Assembly: GCA_964035575.1 (NCBI GenBank)
Contig: OZ037905.1
Coordinates: 893,001 to 957,000 of the forward strand
DNA: 64,000 nt
Direction: 5' to 3'
DNA from: Rhynchopus sp. YZ270_cl-10
Lineage: Eukaryota > Euglenozoa > Diplonemea > Diplonemida > Diplonemidae
The notes under the pieces were generated by a model. The model made no database searches. It had not been told where the DNA came from and saw nothing but the letters and a program-made list of their open reading frames with translations. Below, piece after piece: positions 1 to 11,767 of the stretch. The position numbers and the translations under genes were made by a program. Positions within the stretch are counted from its first letter, which is position 1, and each line of letters begins with the position of its first letter.

Positions 1-1022
1 CCTCCACCCCTGGAGCAGTCGCGGCTCTTGTGGCCAGGCTGGCCGCAGTTGTAGCACTTCGGGCTGCTCGAATCCCGGGAATCTCCACCCTCCCTGCAGT
101 CGCGTGCCTTGTGTCCACGACGGCCACACTTGAAGCACTCATCCGATCTCGGACGGTCATCCCTGCTCGAACGCTCAGGGCAGTCAGCGCTGATGTGTCC
201 CGGACGGCCACAGTTGTAGCAATCCTTGGAGCGGCCCGAGTCGCGTTCGCGTGGTGCGTCACGCGACATGCGTGAGCTGCGCTCGCGGCAGTCTCTGCTC
301 TTGTGCCCAGTGCGGCCGCAGTTGAAGCAACCAGCACCGTCGCGCTTGTCGGGGCAGTCACGCATCATGTGCCCAGTGCTCCCACAGATCGCACACATCG
401 CCGCATGCGGGCAGTCGCGCGACACGTGGCCACGCTTGTTGCAGTTGTAGCACTCCACGTCGTCGTTGTTGTCACCTCCTCCTCCTCCTCCTCCTCCGCT
501 GTTCTTCAGCGGGCAGTCACGCGAGATGTGTCCGCGCTGCTTGCAGTTGTAGCACTCCACGTCGCTGTCGCCACCCTTCTGGGGGCATTCCCTGCTGAAG
601 TGTCCCTGCTGGCCACAGTTGTAGCAGCTGCCTCCTGACGGCTTGCTGGAGCTGTTGCGTTCGGGGCAGTCTCTGCTGAAGTGCCCGACACGGCCGCACT
701 GGTGGCAGGTGTCCGACGAGCCACCATCGGGACAGTCAATGGCACGGTGCCCGACACGGTCGCACTTAAAGCACCGCTGCTCGCCACCTGGCCTGGGGCG
801 CCCACTCCCACCCTTCGTGGGGCAGTCACGGGCCATGTGACCGGGCTGTTGGCACTCATAGCACAGCGGATCTCTACCTCCCCCCCCGTCCGAACGCTTG
901 GTAGGACAGTCGCGTGCCATGTGCCCAACACGGCCACACTCATAGCACGAGTCCGTACGATCGGGGCAGTCACGGGCCATGTGCCCAAGACGGTTGCACT
1001 TGAAACATTCGACGTCGCTCAT
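1..1022 (-). CDS. Poly-CCHC zinc-knuckle nucleic-acid-binding protein, HEXBP-like (3' end outside window)
   Basis: The minus-strand frame is open from an ATG at 1022 to the window edge, so the C-terminus is missing. It reads MSDVECFKCNRLGHMARDC and continues through 13 CX2CX4HX4C zinc knuckles of the retroviral-type/CNBP class, separated by short Gly/Ser/Arg/Asp linkers (one Gly7 run near residue 175). Knuckle proteins of this kind bind single-stranded DNA or RNA; Leishmania HEXBP has nine knuckles and trypanosomatid UMSBP has five, so this one is unusually long. The start is chosen because it begins the first knuckle module and because the upstream minus strand gives a pyrimidine-rich stretch followed by TTCAG a few bases before the ATG, a plausible spliced-leader acceptor. 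Family assignment is secure; target and cellular role are unknown. Confidence 0.9.
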   Translation of the reverse strand, partial: MSDVECFKCNRLGHMARDCPDRTDSCYECGRVGHMARDCPTKRSDGGGGRDPLCYECQQPGHMARDCPTKGGSGRPRPGGEQRCFKCDRVGHRAIDCPDGGSSDTCHQCGRVGHFSRDCPERNSSSKPSGGSCYNCGQQGHFSRECPQKGGDSDVECYNCKQRGHISRDCPLKNSGGGGGGGGDNNDDVECYNCNKRGHVSRDCPHAAMCAICGSTGHMMRDCPDKRDGAGCFNCGRTGHKSRDCRERSSRMSRDAPRERDSGRSKDCYNCGRPGHISADCPERSSRDDRPRSDECFKCGRRGHKARDCREGGDSRDSSSPKCYNCGQPGHKSRDCSRGG

Positions 1023-1712
1023 CTCTCTGAATTATCTGTGTCGGATAAGGGGGTGGATGGGTGGGGGTCGGGGGGTTGCACTTTCCCTCTAGCAACCGCA
1101 GCCCATGGCAGAACTACTTCTGACCTGACTTTTACATTACCAGCCTCTCCCCCCCCCCCATCCCCACACACTCCACACACTCCACAACGGTAAACCACAC
1201 CTCCACACAACCCCCCTTCTCTCTCACCTCACAAATCATTGCTCCACCACCCACCTCCGCTCCGCTATGAGGCCCTCATCAGGGGGGGGTGGTGTAACGG
1301 GGACAGAAAAGAAGCAGGAGAAGAGCAAAAGGGAACACAGGAAAAGAGAGAAATGATGGGGGGGTGAAAAGAAAGGATTCGGCGGAGAGGGTTCTTTTGT
1401 AGTTGCTGTTGTCGCCCCCCCCCTCCCGTTGTGACCCCCCCACTCCCCACTCCCATTTTACTAACTATTTCCATTATTTTTTTGTGTCACATCTTTTGCC
1501 CCCTCTTTCGTCAAAAAAAAAAGACTCAGGAACGATTTTATCACAATTTTTTTTTTCCAACATAGCTCGACACTCTCTCTCTGTAGTATCCACAATCCCC
1601 TAAGCCACCCATACAGGTTGGAGAACTTAGCGTCTGTAGCCAATGTAGGTCGAAGTCCCTCTTGGAGGTGTTCAATGAAAATGAACACAAAAAAAAAAAA
1701 AACAAAAAAAAT

Positions 1713-1824
1713 TGACTTGAAATCCAGCCCTCTCGTGAACAGTGTATCTTTGACAAATTGTGTATGACCGGTTGCACTGTAGGGTAGACCCAACCACGCA
1801 GTCCTACCATCCATTTCGTGGTTT
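1713..1824 (+). repeat. Dispersed repeat family A, near full-length copy
   Basis: It shares the landmarks TTGAAAT, CCCTCTCGTGAACAGTGTA, ATGACCGG and CCATTTCGTGG, in that order, with 46741-46843, 62473-62575 and, less completely, 61619-61688. Shorter fragments with the GCCCTCTCGTGA core lie near 3600, 7675, 13400, 29055, 29810 and 47875. The repeat is about 105 bp, is nearly always next to A-tracts, and shows no terminal inverted repeat or target duplication that I can see. A SINE-like origin is possible but not shown. Confidence 0.6.
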
Positions 1825-3720
1825 TACATCTGATACAAAAAAACAGAACAGCTAATAAGATGGCCCTAAGCATTTCATTGTATCATCTTTGATTTGATAT
1901 CAAAAAAAACCCCCTCCTTCGGAAGACCACGGGACCACCTCGTGGGTCACCTGCTCACTTGAAAGAACGAAAAAAGAACTGATAGGTGATCGTTGATCTT
2001 GATCATGCATCCTCGAGCATCCTCTACGAGCAAACTCAAATAAAGGACGCGATTCACAAAGTGCCCGGCCAATACCAGAAATAAAGAAATCTTTGTCAGA
2101 TGTATGTGCCTCTCGTGCGCACACATCTAAAAAGAAAAGGAAAAAAAAAAAAAGGAGTAAAAGATAGACACACCTTGGGAGGAGGGAGACAGTGAAGCAA
2201 ACCCCTCGTGCGTGTAAACGAGGGGGTTTTTTTTTGCCACTGCTATTATAATTCAGAAAACAAAAAAAAGGGGGGTATTTGAAGGTGTCTGAAAAGGGCG
2301 TGGGCGCATTGTGGAGACTGCATTTTATGTCAATACTTTCAGAACCTTTTTTTTTGAAAAAGACGTCGGACATTGGAGGTTCTACCTGTTTACTTCTAAA
2401 AGGGCCTGCACGATGCATCACAAAAAATATATTTTTGATAAATTGTAGTGTAGTTGCCTCGGTTGTGTTGCCACAGTTTGTGCAATATTTACTTTCAATT
2501 TTTTCTTTTTTGGTTGCATGTGCTCTTTTAATTGTAAAGGCGGGGAAGCCATCCACTGTCACGCGGTACGTCCTCTTTCTTTTCACAGAGTGTTGTCACC
2601 CCCCCCATGATTAGACCAAAATGACAAAACGGAGAAGGGTCCATTGACCCACCTGATTTTTTCCTGAAATTTAGTGGCGTTTTTTTGGTGGTTAGTTAAA
2701 GCAACCCCCCCCAAAACTCCACCAAAATTTTTTGGCAAAATCAGGGCTTGGGTACATGACACCTGAAAAAAGGGGGAAATTCATAGTTAGGGGAAAATGT
2801 AGGCATGTTCAGACACATCATTCTAAGCGAATGATACCCTCTTTTTTTTTTTTTTGCAGGAAGAGAGAAAAAATGGTAGTTCCTTCAATGGGAGATGCAG
2901 ACGGCAATTTATTCCCCCGGTATTCCTCTGAACTCAAGGGGGAAAAGACTAAGGTGCCGTCAAGAAATAAAATAGAATACAAAACAAAAACAAAAAAAAA
3001 AATGTTGGGACGACTCGTTTCGGGCATTGAATATACAGTTGAAGACATAAAATGATTAAGATAGAAATATTTAAAGTAAAAATAGACTTATCCACGAGCA
3101 TCAAGACGTAACAATTTGGGTTGAGAGAGATAGACAGGAACGTGTCCTGTACACTGCCATTTTCCCCCCAAAAAATAAAATAAAAAACACAAGGTGGGGA
3201 AGACGAATTGCATTTTTTTTATACGCAAGAGTCTAAGATCTAGTCGCGTTTGCACAGATCTTTCAAAATAAAATGTAAACTGAACTTGATACTCAGTCAC
3301 CTGAAAAGAAACCAGTATTCTTGCTATCTCCCCACCACCCCACAGACAGAAACTGATACCCTCGACCACTGGATCTTTGAGCACTAACGAAATGCTGTGA
3401 GGGATGTTCCAAAGGGATCCACAGAGGCCTGTAGAGGGAGTTTCCACCCCCCCTTTCCATGCCGTCAGAGGTGAGACGATCCTGATAGTCTGAGGGAAAA
3501 TGTAATTGAAAGATGGACATCATGTGCTCAAAAAGAGAGAAAAATAATATGAGATGAACCTAAGCCTCTCGTGTTTACAACAAAAAAAGAAATTTGATTT
3601 GAAATACAAAGCCCTCTCGAGACAATGCATCAAAAGAAAAGTTGAATGAATGGGCCTCTTGTGCACATCTAAAAAAAGAGGAAAAAAAAAACAATACTTG
3701 AAAGATCGAATTCATTATAC

Positions 3721-3847
3721 GGTGGCCCTGTCAGGTAATGTCATGGCCATGACACGCCGCAGAACCAGGTTATGAGGCACAACCCGTGAGGTCACAGTAC
3801 CTTTATGACAAATGCCATGGCACCTGGCATGACCTGACAGGGCCACC
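3721..3847. mobile_element. Hairpin MITE with GGTGGCCCTGTCAGGT ends
   Basis: The two ends are inverted copies: GGTGGCCCTGTCAGG at the left and CCTGACAGGGCCACC at the right, with further pairing inward around CATGGCCATGAC-like sequence. No coding capacity. A similar hairpin lies at 7887-8011, suggesting a small family. Confidence 0.65.
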
Positions 3848-4002
3848 GAATATACAAACACACCACCCCCTCATCCACCCCACCACATTTTTTTATACAC
3901 AGACACATTGTTATGGGGGTGAAAATGGGAGAAAAGAGGGGGGTTGTTTTGGGTAAAAACTTGAAAGAGCGAGTGCACATAAAAGGGAAAGGGTGTTCGG
4001 TT

Positions 4003-7000
4003 CTACTCCAGGGCAATGTGGCAGAGCACGGCTGCCTCGTTAATACGCTTCCCGTCTACGGGATTGTACAGCGGGAGGGAGCGGAGGCCAGGGGCGAGGG
4101 AGTGCAGGGGCACGCATATCTCCGCCACAAGGCCTCGTTCGTCAGACTGCGGGCGGAGGTTGTCGTTCTCAACTCCTTCTCCAGCGGTGGCGGCAAGCGA
4201 TGCTGTGCTCCCGGTCTTGGAACGTTTTTCCTGCGCCAACTTGTCCATGACTTGACTTTCAGCGTCGCTAGGCTCAGCGCAAATGCCGATGCGGAGAACC
4301 TGTTGTAGGGTGTTAGTTGGATGATATGTGTGGTGTCGATACAAAAACAGGGGGTGGTTGTTTAGTGTTGGAGACAATTTTATGTTCTGTGGGTGCAAAA
4401 GGTGAGGGTGAGGGTGAGGGTGAGGTGCAATTTTGACATACCTTGACTGTGCACGCAAGGTCAGTAGCAACGTCAATCGGGATTGCGAATGCGTGGTCCC
4501 AGGCGTTGTACTTTGATGGCCGTGACATCTCCAGCGAGGCGTACCAGGGGGTGTGTGTGGTGCTGGCACAGCTGACGGCACTGTGCTGCCGTGTGATGAC
4601 GTCGTCCTTGTTGCCTTCCGTGCCTGCGAAGTGTGCGAAGACACAGGAGGCGTCGCTGTACTTAACGCCCACTGCGAGGATCACTTTGAGCTTGAGCTTC
4701 TTTGCGGTGCAGTCTGCGTGGTGCTGCTTGAGGACGTAACCGCAGTTGCCGTTGTCGCGGAAGAGCGCCTGGTGCAGGCGGTAGTGCCGGTCCACACGCT
4801 GAGGGTGCACGGAGACGAGCTGTGCGCCTGCCTCCCACGCACGGATCGGGCAGAAATTCTCTGAGTACAGCGAGTCGCGTCGGTTCTGCTGTACATGAAT
4901 GAGGCACGTCTTTGCAGCCTGCACCAACGCGTCCAGCTCCGCCGAGTCGGGCGACTCACTCTCTTCCCCAATAATCCCTGCAGCGGTGTACGCACTGTCC
5001 AGCTGCCCCTGCAAGACGTGCGCCACCTCAAAGTACGACGGCATCGAGCACGCAGACGCCATGCCCTCCGCACCAATGAACGACAGCCTCCGTGCCAACG
5101 ACCCTGCCTTCACAGCGGACGTCGTGTAATAACGTTTGATCAACGTCGTCAGCTGCGACATCTGCTGGTCTAATGCACACTTTTTGTACGGTCGGTGGCC
5201 GGATTTTATTCGGCTCTGTATTTCTGCCTTTTTGCAGCGCGAGATGACGTCAGCATTCTCCTCGTCAGATGAATAGTCATCTGCGACGGAGTTGGCACGC
5301 AGACGCTGCTGCCCTGCGTTGGAGACCACGAGACGGTGCTCACGCTGGTCGGCAACAATCTTGAACTCCTCCTCCTGGTTCTGCAAGAACCGGCTGAACG
5401 CATCCCGCACATCCTCCGGGGTACGGATCTTCACAGACTCGCTCCCCACCACGATCTCATTAATAAACGACCCCTCCGTGATGCCCGCACCTGCAGAGGG
5501 GCTCCCCTCCTCCACCTTCACCACGCAGACGCCAAGCTGCTTCTTCGTCCCCGCAACACGCATGCCAAGACGGATGTTCTCTGCGTCCCCCGCACTGTGA
5601 ATCTCAGGCGTCTCTCGGAACTCCTTTGCAATCTCCTGGTCTCTTCTATCGCTGATGATGACAAACTTCTTCTTGAGGCCTTCCGGTGTGAATTTATCTG
5701 AAAAAACAAGATAACATTTCCCCCCTCTCTCTCCCCCTTCAAATTTAACAAAAATAATAAAACATACCAGCCGGCGGCGGCACATTGTCCGCACTCCACC
5801 CCACTGTGCTCCCATGAAGGTACTCTTTAAAGTAGCTTGCGGTTTTTGTGAGCTGTGCCACATTGTCGACCTCGATTCCAAAGTGCAGATGGAGCCGTAA
5901 GATGACGGGGTAAGGGGAAGCGACGAATGCGTTTTCGTATATTGTTGAGAGGCATTTACTGAGGGGGAGACGCTTCGATTTGGTCCACGCCAGGTAGACA
6001 CATGGCTCGCCTTCGGGGCCATCTGAGATGTCCAACTCTAGGCAACGGTGGCCACTAAGGAGCAGCGCCTTGAGCATGTCATGTGACGCATCGCTTGTCA
6101 TAATGTCGCGGAGCAACAGATGCGAATTTTTTGTCGTGAATATAGAGTAATCCCAGAGACTCTGTGTCATCTTCTGGTACACCTTCTTCCCCCTCCGCCG
6201 GACCCCACCGTACGGCCCATCAGGGTTGATCACCAACGCGAAGAGCTCCTGTTCACTCCACATGTCGCCCTGCACCTTCCGCACATCCTCCTCAATCAAC
6301 GTATGAGTAAACACCTTGCTCACATCGAAGTCACCCTCACACCCTTCACTCACCGCATACTCAGCAATAAACCCTTGCAATCCTGGCAACCCCAAAAACC
6401 CTTCCACCGCATGCTTTTGGTACAACCTCCTAAACGGGGCCAAATTTTCCTCATAATATGAGGACGCAATTTTGAGAATTTCTGAGTATTTGAAATCCTC
6501 CATTTCAGCGAGAGGGGCGGCAGGGATGGCAATGCTGTGCTGCCCCGCAGTTTTGAAGAGCGCCCCGAGAGAGGGGAGAGCGATGCCTCCTTGGTCAGGG
6601 CTTTTATCATAGAGTGCCCGCAACCAACGTTCTGCCAGGGGCTTGCGGAGACGAAGCGCATGGCAAGAAACGGCACGTTTTGTGGCAGGGGTGGGGAAGG
6701 TGAGCACACTGTCACGCAAGGCACGGTCCTTAATAAGCGCGGTCAGCTCGTATACGTGGGAGGGAAGGTGAACACCAATGACCCCACCACTATTGTTTGT
6801 GTTGACATCATTTTGCACGGCTTCGCGAATGAGAAGGAGAAGGTGTTCATAGTATCGTTCTCTCGCATCGCTTCGGGAGGCGGGGATCCTGCTGTCAATG
6901 ACGTACCGTTCTCCGAGCAGGATGTCCGTACACCGTGCAATCGCAAGCTGGACATCTCTTCGTGAAGCTTCCAGCTTCGGTGCGGTCGTCTGCGGCGCTA

Positions 7001-7112
7001 CCTCGTCCATGATGCCGGTGGTGGAGAGCACAGAGGACCGTCGTTTCATCTGTCTCGGCGCGGCTGCAGGCTTTGCCTTCCCCCCAGCATCTCCCGCACA
7101 ACAGTTCCCCAT
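4003..7112 (-). CDS. PI-PLC-like protein (EF-hand, X, PDZ-like linker, Y, C2), probable pseudoenzyme
   Basis: Three exons: 7112-5768, 5697-4442 and 4299-4003, giving 965 residues. Both introns (70 and 142 bp) have GTATGT donors and CAG acceptors and join in frame. The N-terminus MGNCCAGDAGG fits N-myristoylation at Gly2 and palmitoylation at Cys4/5, as in trypanosome PI-PLC, so plasma-membrane attachment is likely. An EF-hand-like region leads into VYQKMTQSLWDYSIF, the start of the X domain (about 330-450). A PDZ-like segment (LGMRVAGTKKQLGVCVVKVE) lies in the X-Y linker, then a Y domain (DNGNCGYVLK) and a C-terminal C2-like region. Aligned by eye with PLC-delta1, the catalytic His positions read Lys (TTKNSH) and Leu (VYLAW), and the later Glu reads His, so phosphodiester cleavage is doubtful; LELD is kept. 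A membrane scaffold or lipid sensor is my inference. Confidence 0.88.
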
Positions 7113-7886
7113 TTTTTTGGGGGAGGGAAAAAAAAAAACACACACCCCTTCTGTGAGATTGGTGGTGATAGTGGTGGTTGTCTTCAAAATCATATGAGGG
7201 ACTTTGTCGGGGAAATTCAAAAATAAAGTCTAATGGTGCTCTGGGAGGGGTCGATATTGACAGGTCGCCGACAGGTCGCCGACAGGTCGTTGACCGACTT
7301 CCGAAAGCACCATCTAAATCTAAAATCTCATAGCTCCGGGTAGGGTGATTTAGAGGGGGAGAGAGGGAGAAAGGGGGAACAAAATGTCGATCTTTTTTTT
7401 TTTCTGGACAGCCCAAATCCCCCAATCTTACAAACTTTGTATACACAAGACAAGCAGAACGAAAATAAATAGAAAAAAGTTTAAAGGATGGATAAGCCTC
7501 TCGTGCTTAACTTCACCTTAAAAAGGGAGGGGGGAAACAAATCACAGCAGGGTGGGTGAGGGGATGTTGATAGTGCAAAACAAAAAAAAACAGACAAACA
7601 AACAAAAAAAGACGAGATGCCTGTAGAGGTGAGGCCAAGCCTGCTGAGTAAACATACAGAGTAACATACAAAGCCCTCTCATGACAGTGTACCAAAATAA
7701 ATAAATAAATCAAATATGCATGTACAAGTGGGGAGGGAATTTTTGTTTTTTTTTTTTTTTGATATTGTTGGTTTTAGTGTAGCTGCCATTCAGACGGTCC
7801 TCACTATCCAGTTTTTTTTTTAAACCCACCCAGGGGGTGTATTGGGTTGGGGTAAGAACAGGGGGAGAGGGAGTTCACAGTTCACG

Positions 7887-8011
7887 ACGTGCCAGTCACT
7901 ACCATGACAGGGTGATATTACTAGTAATGATATCATGACATGACAGGTGGAAACTGTCACTATTAATAATGCCACCATCAATATCACCTGGCATGGCCAT
8001 GACTGGCACGT
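7887..8011. mobile_element. Hairpin MITE with ACGTGCCAGTCA ends
   Basis: The left end ACGTGCCAGTCAC is matched by TGACTGGCACGT at the right. The interior is AT-rich and also partly self-complementary (GATATTACTAGTAATGATATC). No open frame. The internal CATGGCCATGAC sequence resembles the hairpin at 3721-3847. Confidence 0.6.
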
Positions 8012-8443
8012 GTAAGGGTAAGGGGGGTCTACGGGATATAAAAAAAAAAGAGAGCGTTCAGTCTTGTTTACGTTCAAATAGTATTCGCATTCCCCAACCC
8101 CCCACAACCCCCCCATCAAAGACTAAGTTCACACGGGGGGAGAGGAGAAACACATTAACTATGAAAATCCTGATGAAAAAAAGGGGGGTGGTGTTTTTTT
8201 TTTTTTTTTTTTTTGTCTGAGTCCCCGTTCCAACCTTACCAAAAGGTGGCAGAAAAATATTAAAAAAAAAAAATGACGCTCTCTTGCTCATACTTTTGTA
8301 TCATAGACCTTCTTTAATATGCAGCAAAGCTGCTCAAACAAGAGAGGAAAACGGGCGAAGGGGGGGTTTGAAAGTTTGTTTGTTTTGTTTAGGAAAACGG
8401 GTGAAGGGGAGGGGAATGTTCTCTCTTTGCTATACCCAAAAAG

Positions 8444-9157
8444 CAGGGCGTTCGCCCCGGGGCGAAAAAAAATTTTTTTCGTTAAAAAAATCTTTTCCTG
8501 AAAAAATGACATTTTATTTCGCCCCAGGGCTTCGCCCCACCGGGGCGAAACCCTGTATAAATAAATAAATAAATAAAGAAAAAAGGGAGAAAAAAAAAAA
8601 AGAGAGACATTTCTCCCCACCACCCTGTCGACCCCCCCCCGGAGGGGGGGTCGCAGAGGGGGTGTCCACTGTACTCAAAATCATCCGCAAACCCGCCTGC
8701 CGTGAGAGGAAGTTTCCCCAGCACTCCCGCTCGCTCCTCAATCCTGCAGTCAGCTGAAGGTGTCACTACTCGTGTCAACTCTATCTTCAACCTCGGTGGA
8801 GGCAGAGAGACGGTTTAGTTTATTGAAAATAATCAAACTAAGGATGAAGTCTCATATGACAGATGCCTCTCTCTAGTACATCTGTTTGATTAAACAGCAC
8901 AAAGAGATCCTCAGTGAGGGGGGGATTGCTGAAATTCTCCATCGTTTTGCTGGTATTAGTGCTGGGGAAGGTATCACGCGCAAATCGCAAATTTTTTTTT
9001 ATCACTCAGTACCAGGGATTCACCCCCACGAACTAGCTTCTCTCCGGCGAAAAATTTTTTTTGACCTATTTTAAGCACTAGTAAAAATGCAAAATTTTCG
9101 GGTTTTTTGGCATTTCGCCACGATTCAGGAAAAACGATGGCGATAGCGAACGCCCTG
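8444..9157. mobile_element. Non-autonomous hAT-type element, 714 bp
   Basis: The termini are CAGGGCGTTCGC and GCGAACGCCCTG, flanked by an exact 8-bp duplication CCAAAAAG (8436-8443 and 9158-9165). CAGGG-type ends plus 8-bp target duplications are the signature of the hAT superfamily. The interior has a second palindromic cluster of GGGGCGAA repeats at about 8450-8555. No transposase is recognisable. Confidence 0.85.
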
Positions 9158-9680
9158 CCAAAAAGAAGGAAAAAAAAAAAAGAAAAAAAAAAAAAAAAAC
9201 GCACAGAAAAAGAGAGGGGGAACACAAACTTGAGTGGCTTGTCGCCGTTTTTATTGCGGGATTTATTTTTATGTTGTCTTTCGAAAAAAGAAAAGAAAAA
9301 GAGAACTTTTTTTGTGAATATTAAATATGTGCTTTTCTCTATGCACTCACCCATCTTAAAAAATGGGGCAAGAGGGGGGCATACTTCTCGTATGCTTCCT
9401 TTAACGTAACGCAGCAGGTCGTCTTTGTTGTGAAAGGTGGGAAGGGAAGGGGTAAACAGTGTTTGGAAACTGGTGTAATTGCCAACCTGAAAGGGGGGGA
9501 AAACTTTCAAAAAATACCCCCCCCCCCCAAAAAAAAAATCGATGTACCCAAAAGCCTCAGATTGCTGGACTTAATTTTCCTTTACATCAACTATCCCCAC
9601 TAAAGAGGTGGTTTCCGTTACTCAAAAAATGCCACCTCCGAAAAGGTATATTTTGGCTACATCGAGAATCACTTTATACA

Positions 9681-10023
9681 CGGATCGGAAAAGTACTTTG
9701 CCCAAAAGTAAAGTACTTTTCCAAAAAAAAAAGTACTTGAAAAAAAAAAAGTACTTTTTTTTTTTCTGTGCAAAAATTGTACGGAGAAAAAAAATAAAAA
9801 GTACTTTTTTTTTTCCAGTGTTCTAAATTTTTTGTACAGAAAAATAAAAAGTACTTTTTATTTTTTCTCTCCGTACAATTTTTGATGGAAAAATAAAAAG
9901 TACTTTTTTTTTTCCTGTACAATTTTGATGAAAAAAAAAAAAGTACTTTTTTTTTCGAAAAGTGAAAAAGTACTTTTTTTGACCAAAAAATATCACTTTT
10001 TAAAAAAGTACTTTTCCGAACCG
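9681..10023. repeat. Inverted-repeat block built of AAAGTACTTT palindromes
   Basis: The block starts CGGATCGGAAAAGTACTTT and ends with its near inverse AAAGTACTTTTCCGAACCG. In between, the palindrome AAAGTACTTT recurs about a dozen times, separated by A/T runs and copies of TTGTACGGAG or its inverse. TA dinucleotides at both outer edges could mark a TA-target transposon, but this is uncertain. Confidence 0.6.
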
Positions 10024-11287
10024 TGTTTATAGCTACTAGTACAAAAGTTTTTTTCTTTTTTTGAAAAATTGATGATGTGTGTAGACACCTCGCTTTTTTC
10101 TCGTGTGAACTCCACGCAATTTTTTTTCTTTGAAAAATTATAAAAAACTGTGTGGCGTAGATGTTGCTTGTGTCGTGCAACCTCGCACCTTTTTATTGCA
10201 AAAAATAAAAATAAAACAGGAATGTGACGTTTGAATTGAAATCCCCTTTAAAAAAAACTTCATTCATTAAATTACCCAGAGAAACCTCTTGAGGGTATGT
10301 GGACCTTCGCACAGGGTGGGTGGAATGGGTTTATCGTACAAAATAAAACAAAAAAAGAGAGAAAAAAAAATGATGAAATATGCCTCGTGCAGACATCTAA
10401 AAGGGGTAAAGTTGAACGTAAAAAAAAAGATGAAGATAGCAAGATCATGCATGAAATATGTGCTTCCTTCTCGCGCGCCATACTGTGTTTTTCACGCTGC
10501 AATTCTTGTTGTGGATATAGAGGATGGAAAATGCACTAAACTCTCTCAAGAAAAGAAAAAAAAAACTACCGTTACTAGTAACATAAAAAATGTTGGAACA
10601 CTGGTGCTCCTGACGACACCCCATATTGCGTACTTCTTGCGTAGTTGTTGCGTACTTATTATTTTGGATTTCTGGGGTACCAAACACTTTAAAAAAAAAA
10701 AATGCCCTACCGTTCCAACATTATTACGTTACCTGGTGTTCCGGAGGGGGGTAGATATTGACAGGTTGCTGACAACATCGTTGACCGATTTCCCATAGTA
10801 CCATTACCGGTATGTTCCCGCCAAAAAACTTGTCTATAATTTATTTTTTAAAAAAAACACACAATTTTAACCCCCTCCCGAATCCTATTTGCTTTTTTTG
10901 AGCAGTGGGAGTACTATCGAAGAGAAAACTGAGGGGATAGAGAGGGGGTGGAGCGGGTTAAGGATTTTGAACAACTGTATCACACAAACCCTCTCAAAAA
11001 GATACCTTTTGTTTCCCCCCCCATGAAAAAAGAGAATCTGAAAGTGCAAACGCCTCCAAAATTTGACAGCCCAAGCCTCGCATACTGTGAGACTACGATC
11101 GATGAGATAGCCACATTTAAAAAGAAAATTTTAATGAATGCGGAAAAAGGAACCCTGCGTTTCACGTACACACATCCCGAAGAAAAACACAACTTTAAAT
11201 AAAAAAAAAAAAACTGAAGATGAAACCGGAGGGCTTTTGAAGATCAAAGCTAATACATTTTGACATTGAAATACAAAAAAAAAACCC

Positions 11288-11372
11288 ACACTATGGGACT
11301 CGAACCAGGTTGTCCCCTAAAATCCATTTTTTATATAAATTTGGTAAGATGATCCTAAGCCCTAGGTCACGT
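11288..11372 (-). other. Possible tRNA-derived SINE or tRNA pseudogene fragment
   Basis: On the minus strand GGTTCGAGTCC (11306-11296) is an exact RNA polymerase III B-box, followed within about 25 bases by a T run (terminator-like) and preceded about 60 bases earlier by CTAGGGCTTAGGATC, weakly A-box-like. The T-arm and acceptor stem do not fold well, so it is not a functional tRNA. The TAAGATGATCCTAAGCC part recurs in degenerate form elsewhere in the window. Confidence 0.35.
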
Positions 11373-11767
11373 ACCGAGAGAAAGAAAAGACTTTGAAAGA
11401 TTCGTGTAGAGGGGCAAAAACATCACAATGCTGAAATACGTAAACCACATAGACAACGGGTGCAAATGGGGCAAATGGAGGGCAGCTCACAGATTGCGAT
11501 GGGACACAAAAAATATATATAGTTGGTAAAAATGATGCTAAACCTCCCGACACGTTAGCCATCTTTACAGAAAAAGACTCTGCTCTCCATTTTTCTGATG
11601 ACAGAGTCGCTAATACAAAAAAAAAAAAAAAACAAAGAAGAAGGAGAGAGAAAACAAAGGAAGGCCGTGATAGGTATCGAAATAAACGCTGTGTGTTACA
11701 CAATAATAAAAAAAAAGGTGTAGTGAAATGAACAGGGCGAGGTGGCACTAATATAGGGTGTTTCAAA

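Larger units (their letters stand above)
1023..4002. other. Intergenic region, homopolymer-rich, no gene recognised
   Basis: About 3 kb between the zinc-knuckle gene and the PLC-like gene. It contains many A/T and G runs, one copy of dispersed repeat family A (1713-1824), a short A-family fragment near 3590-3630 and a hairpin MITE at 3721-3847. Open frames here are short, T-rich in translation and show no domain. Confidence 0.6.
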
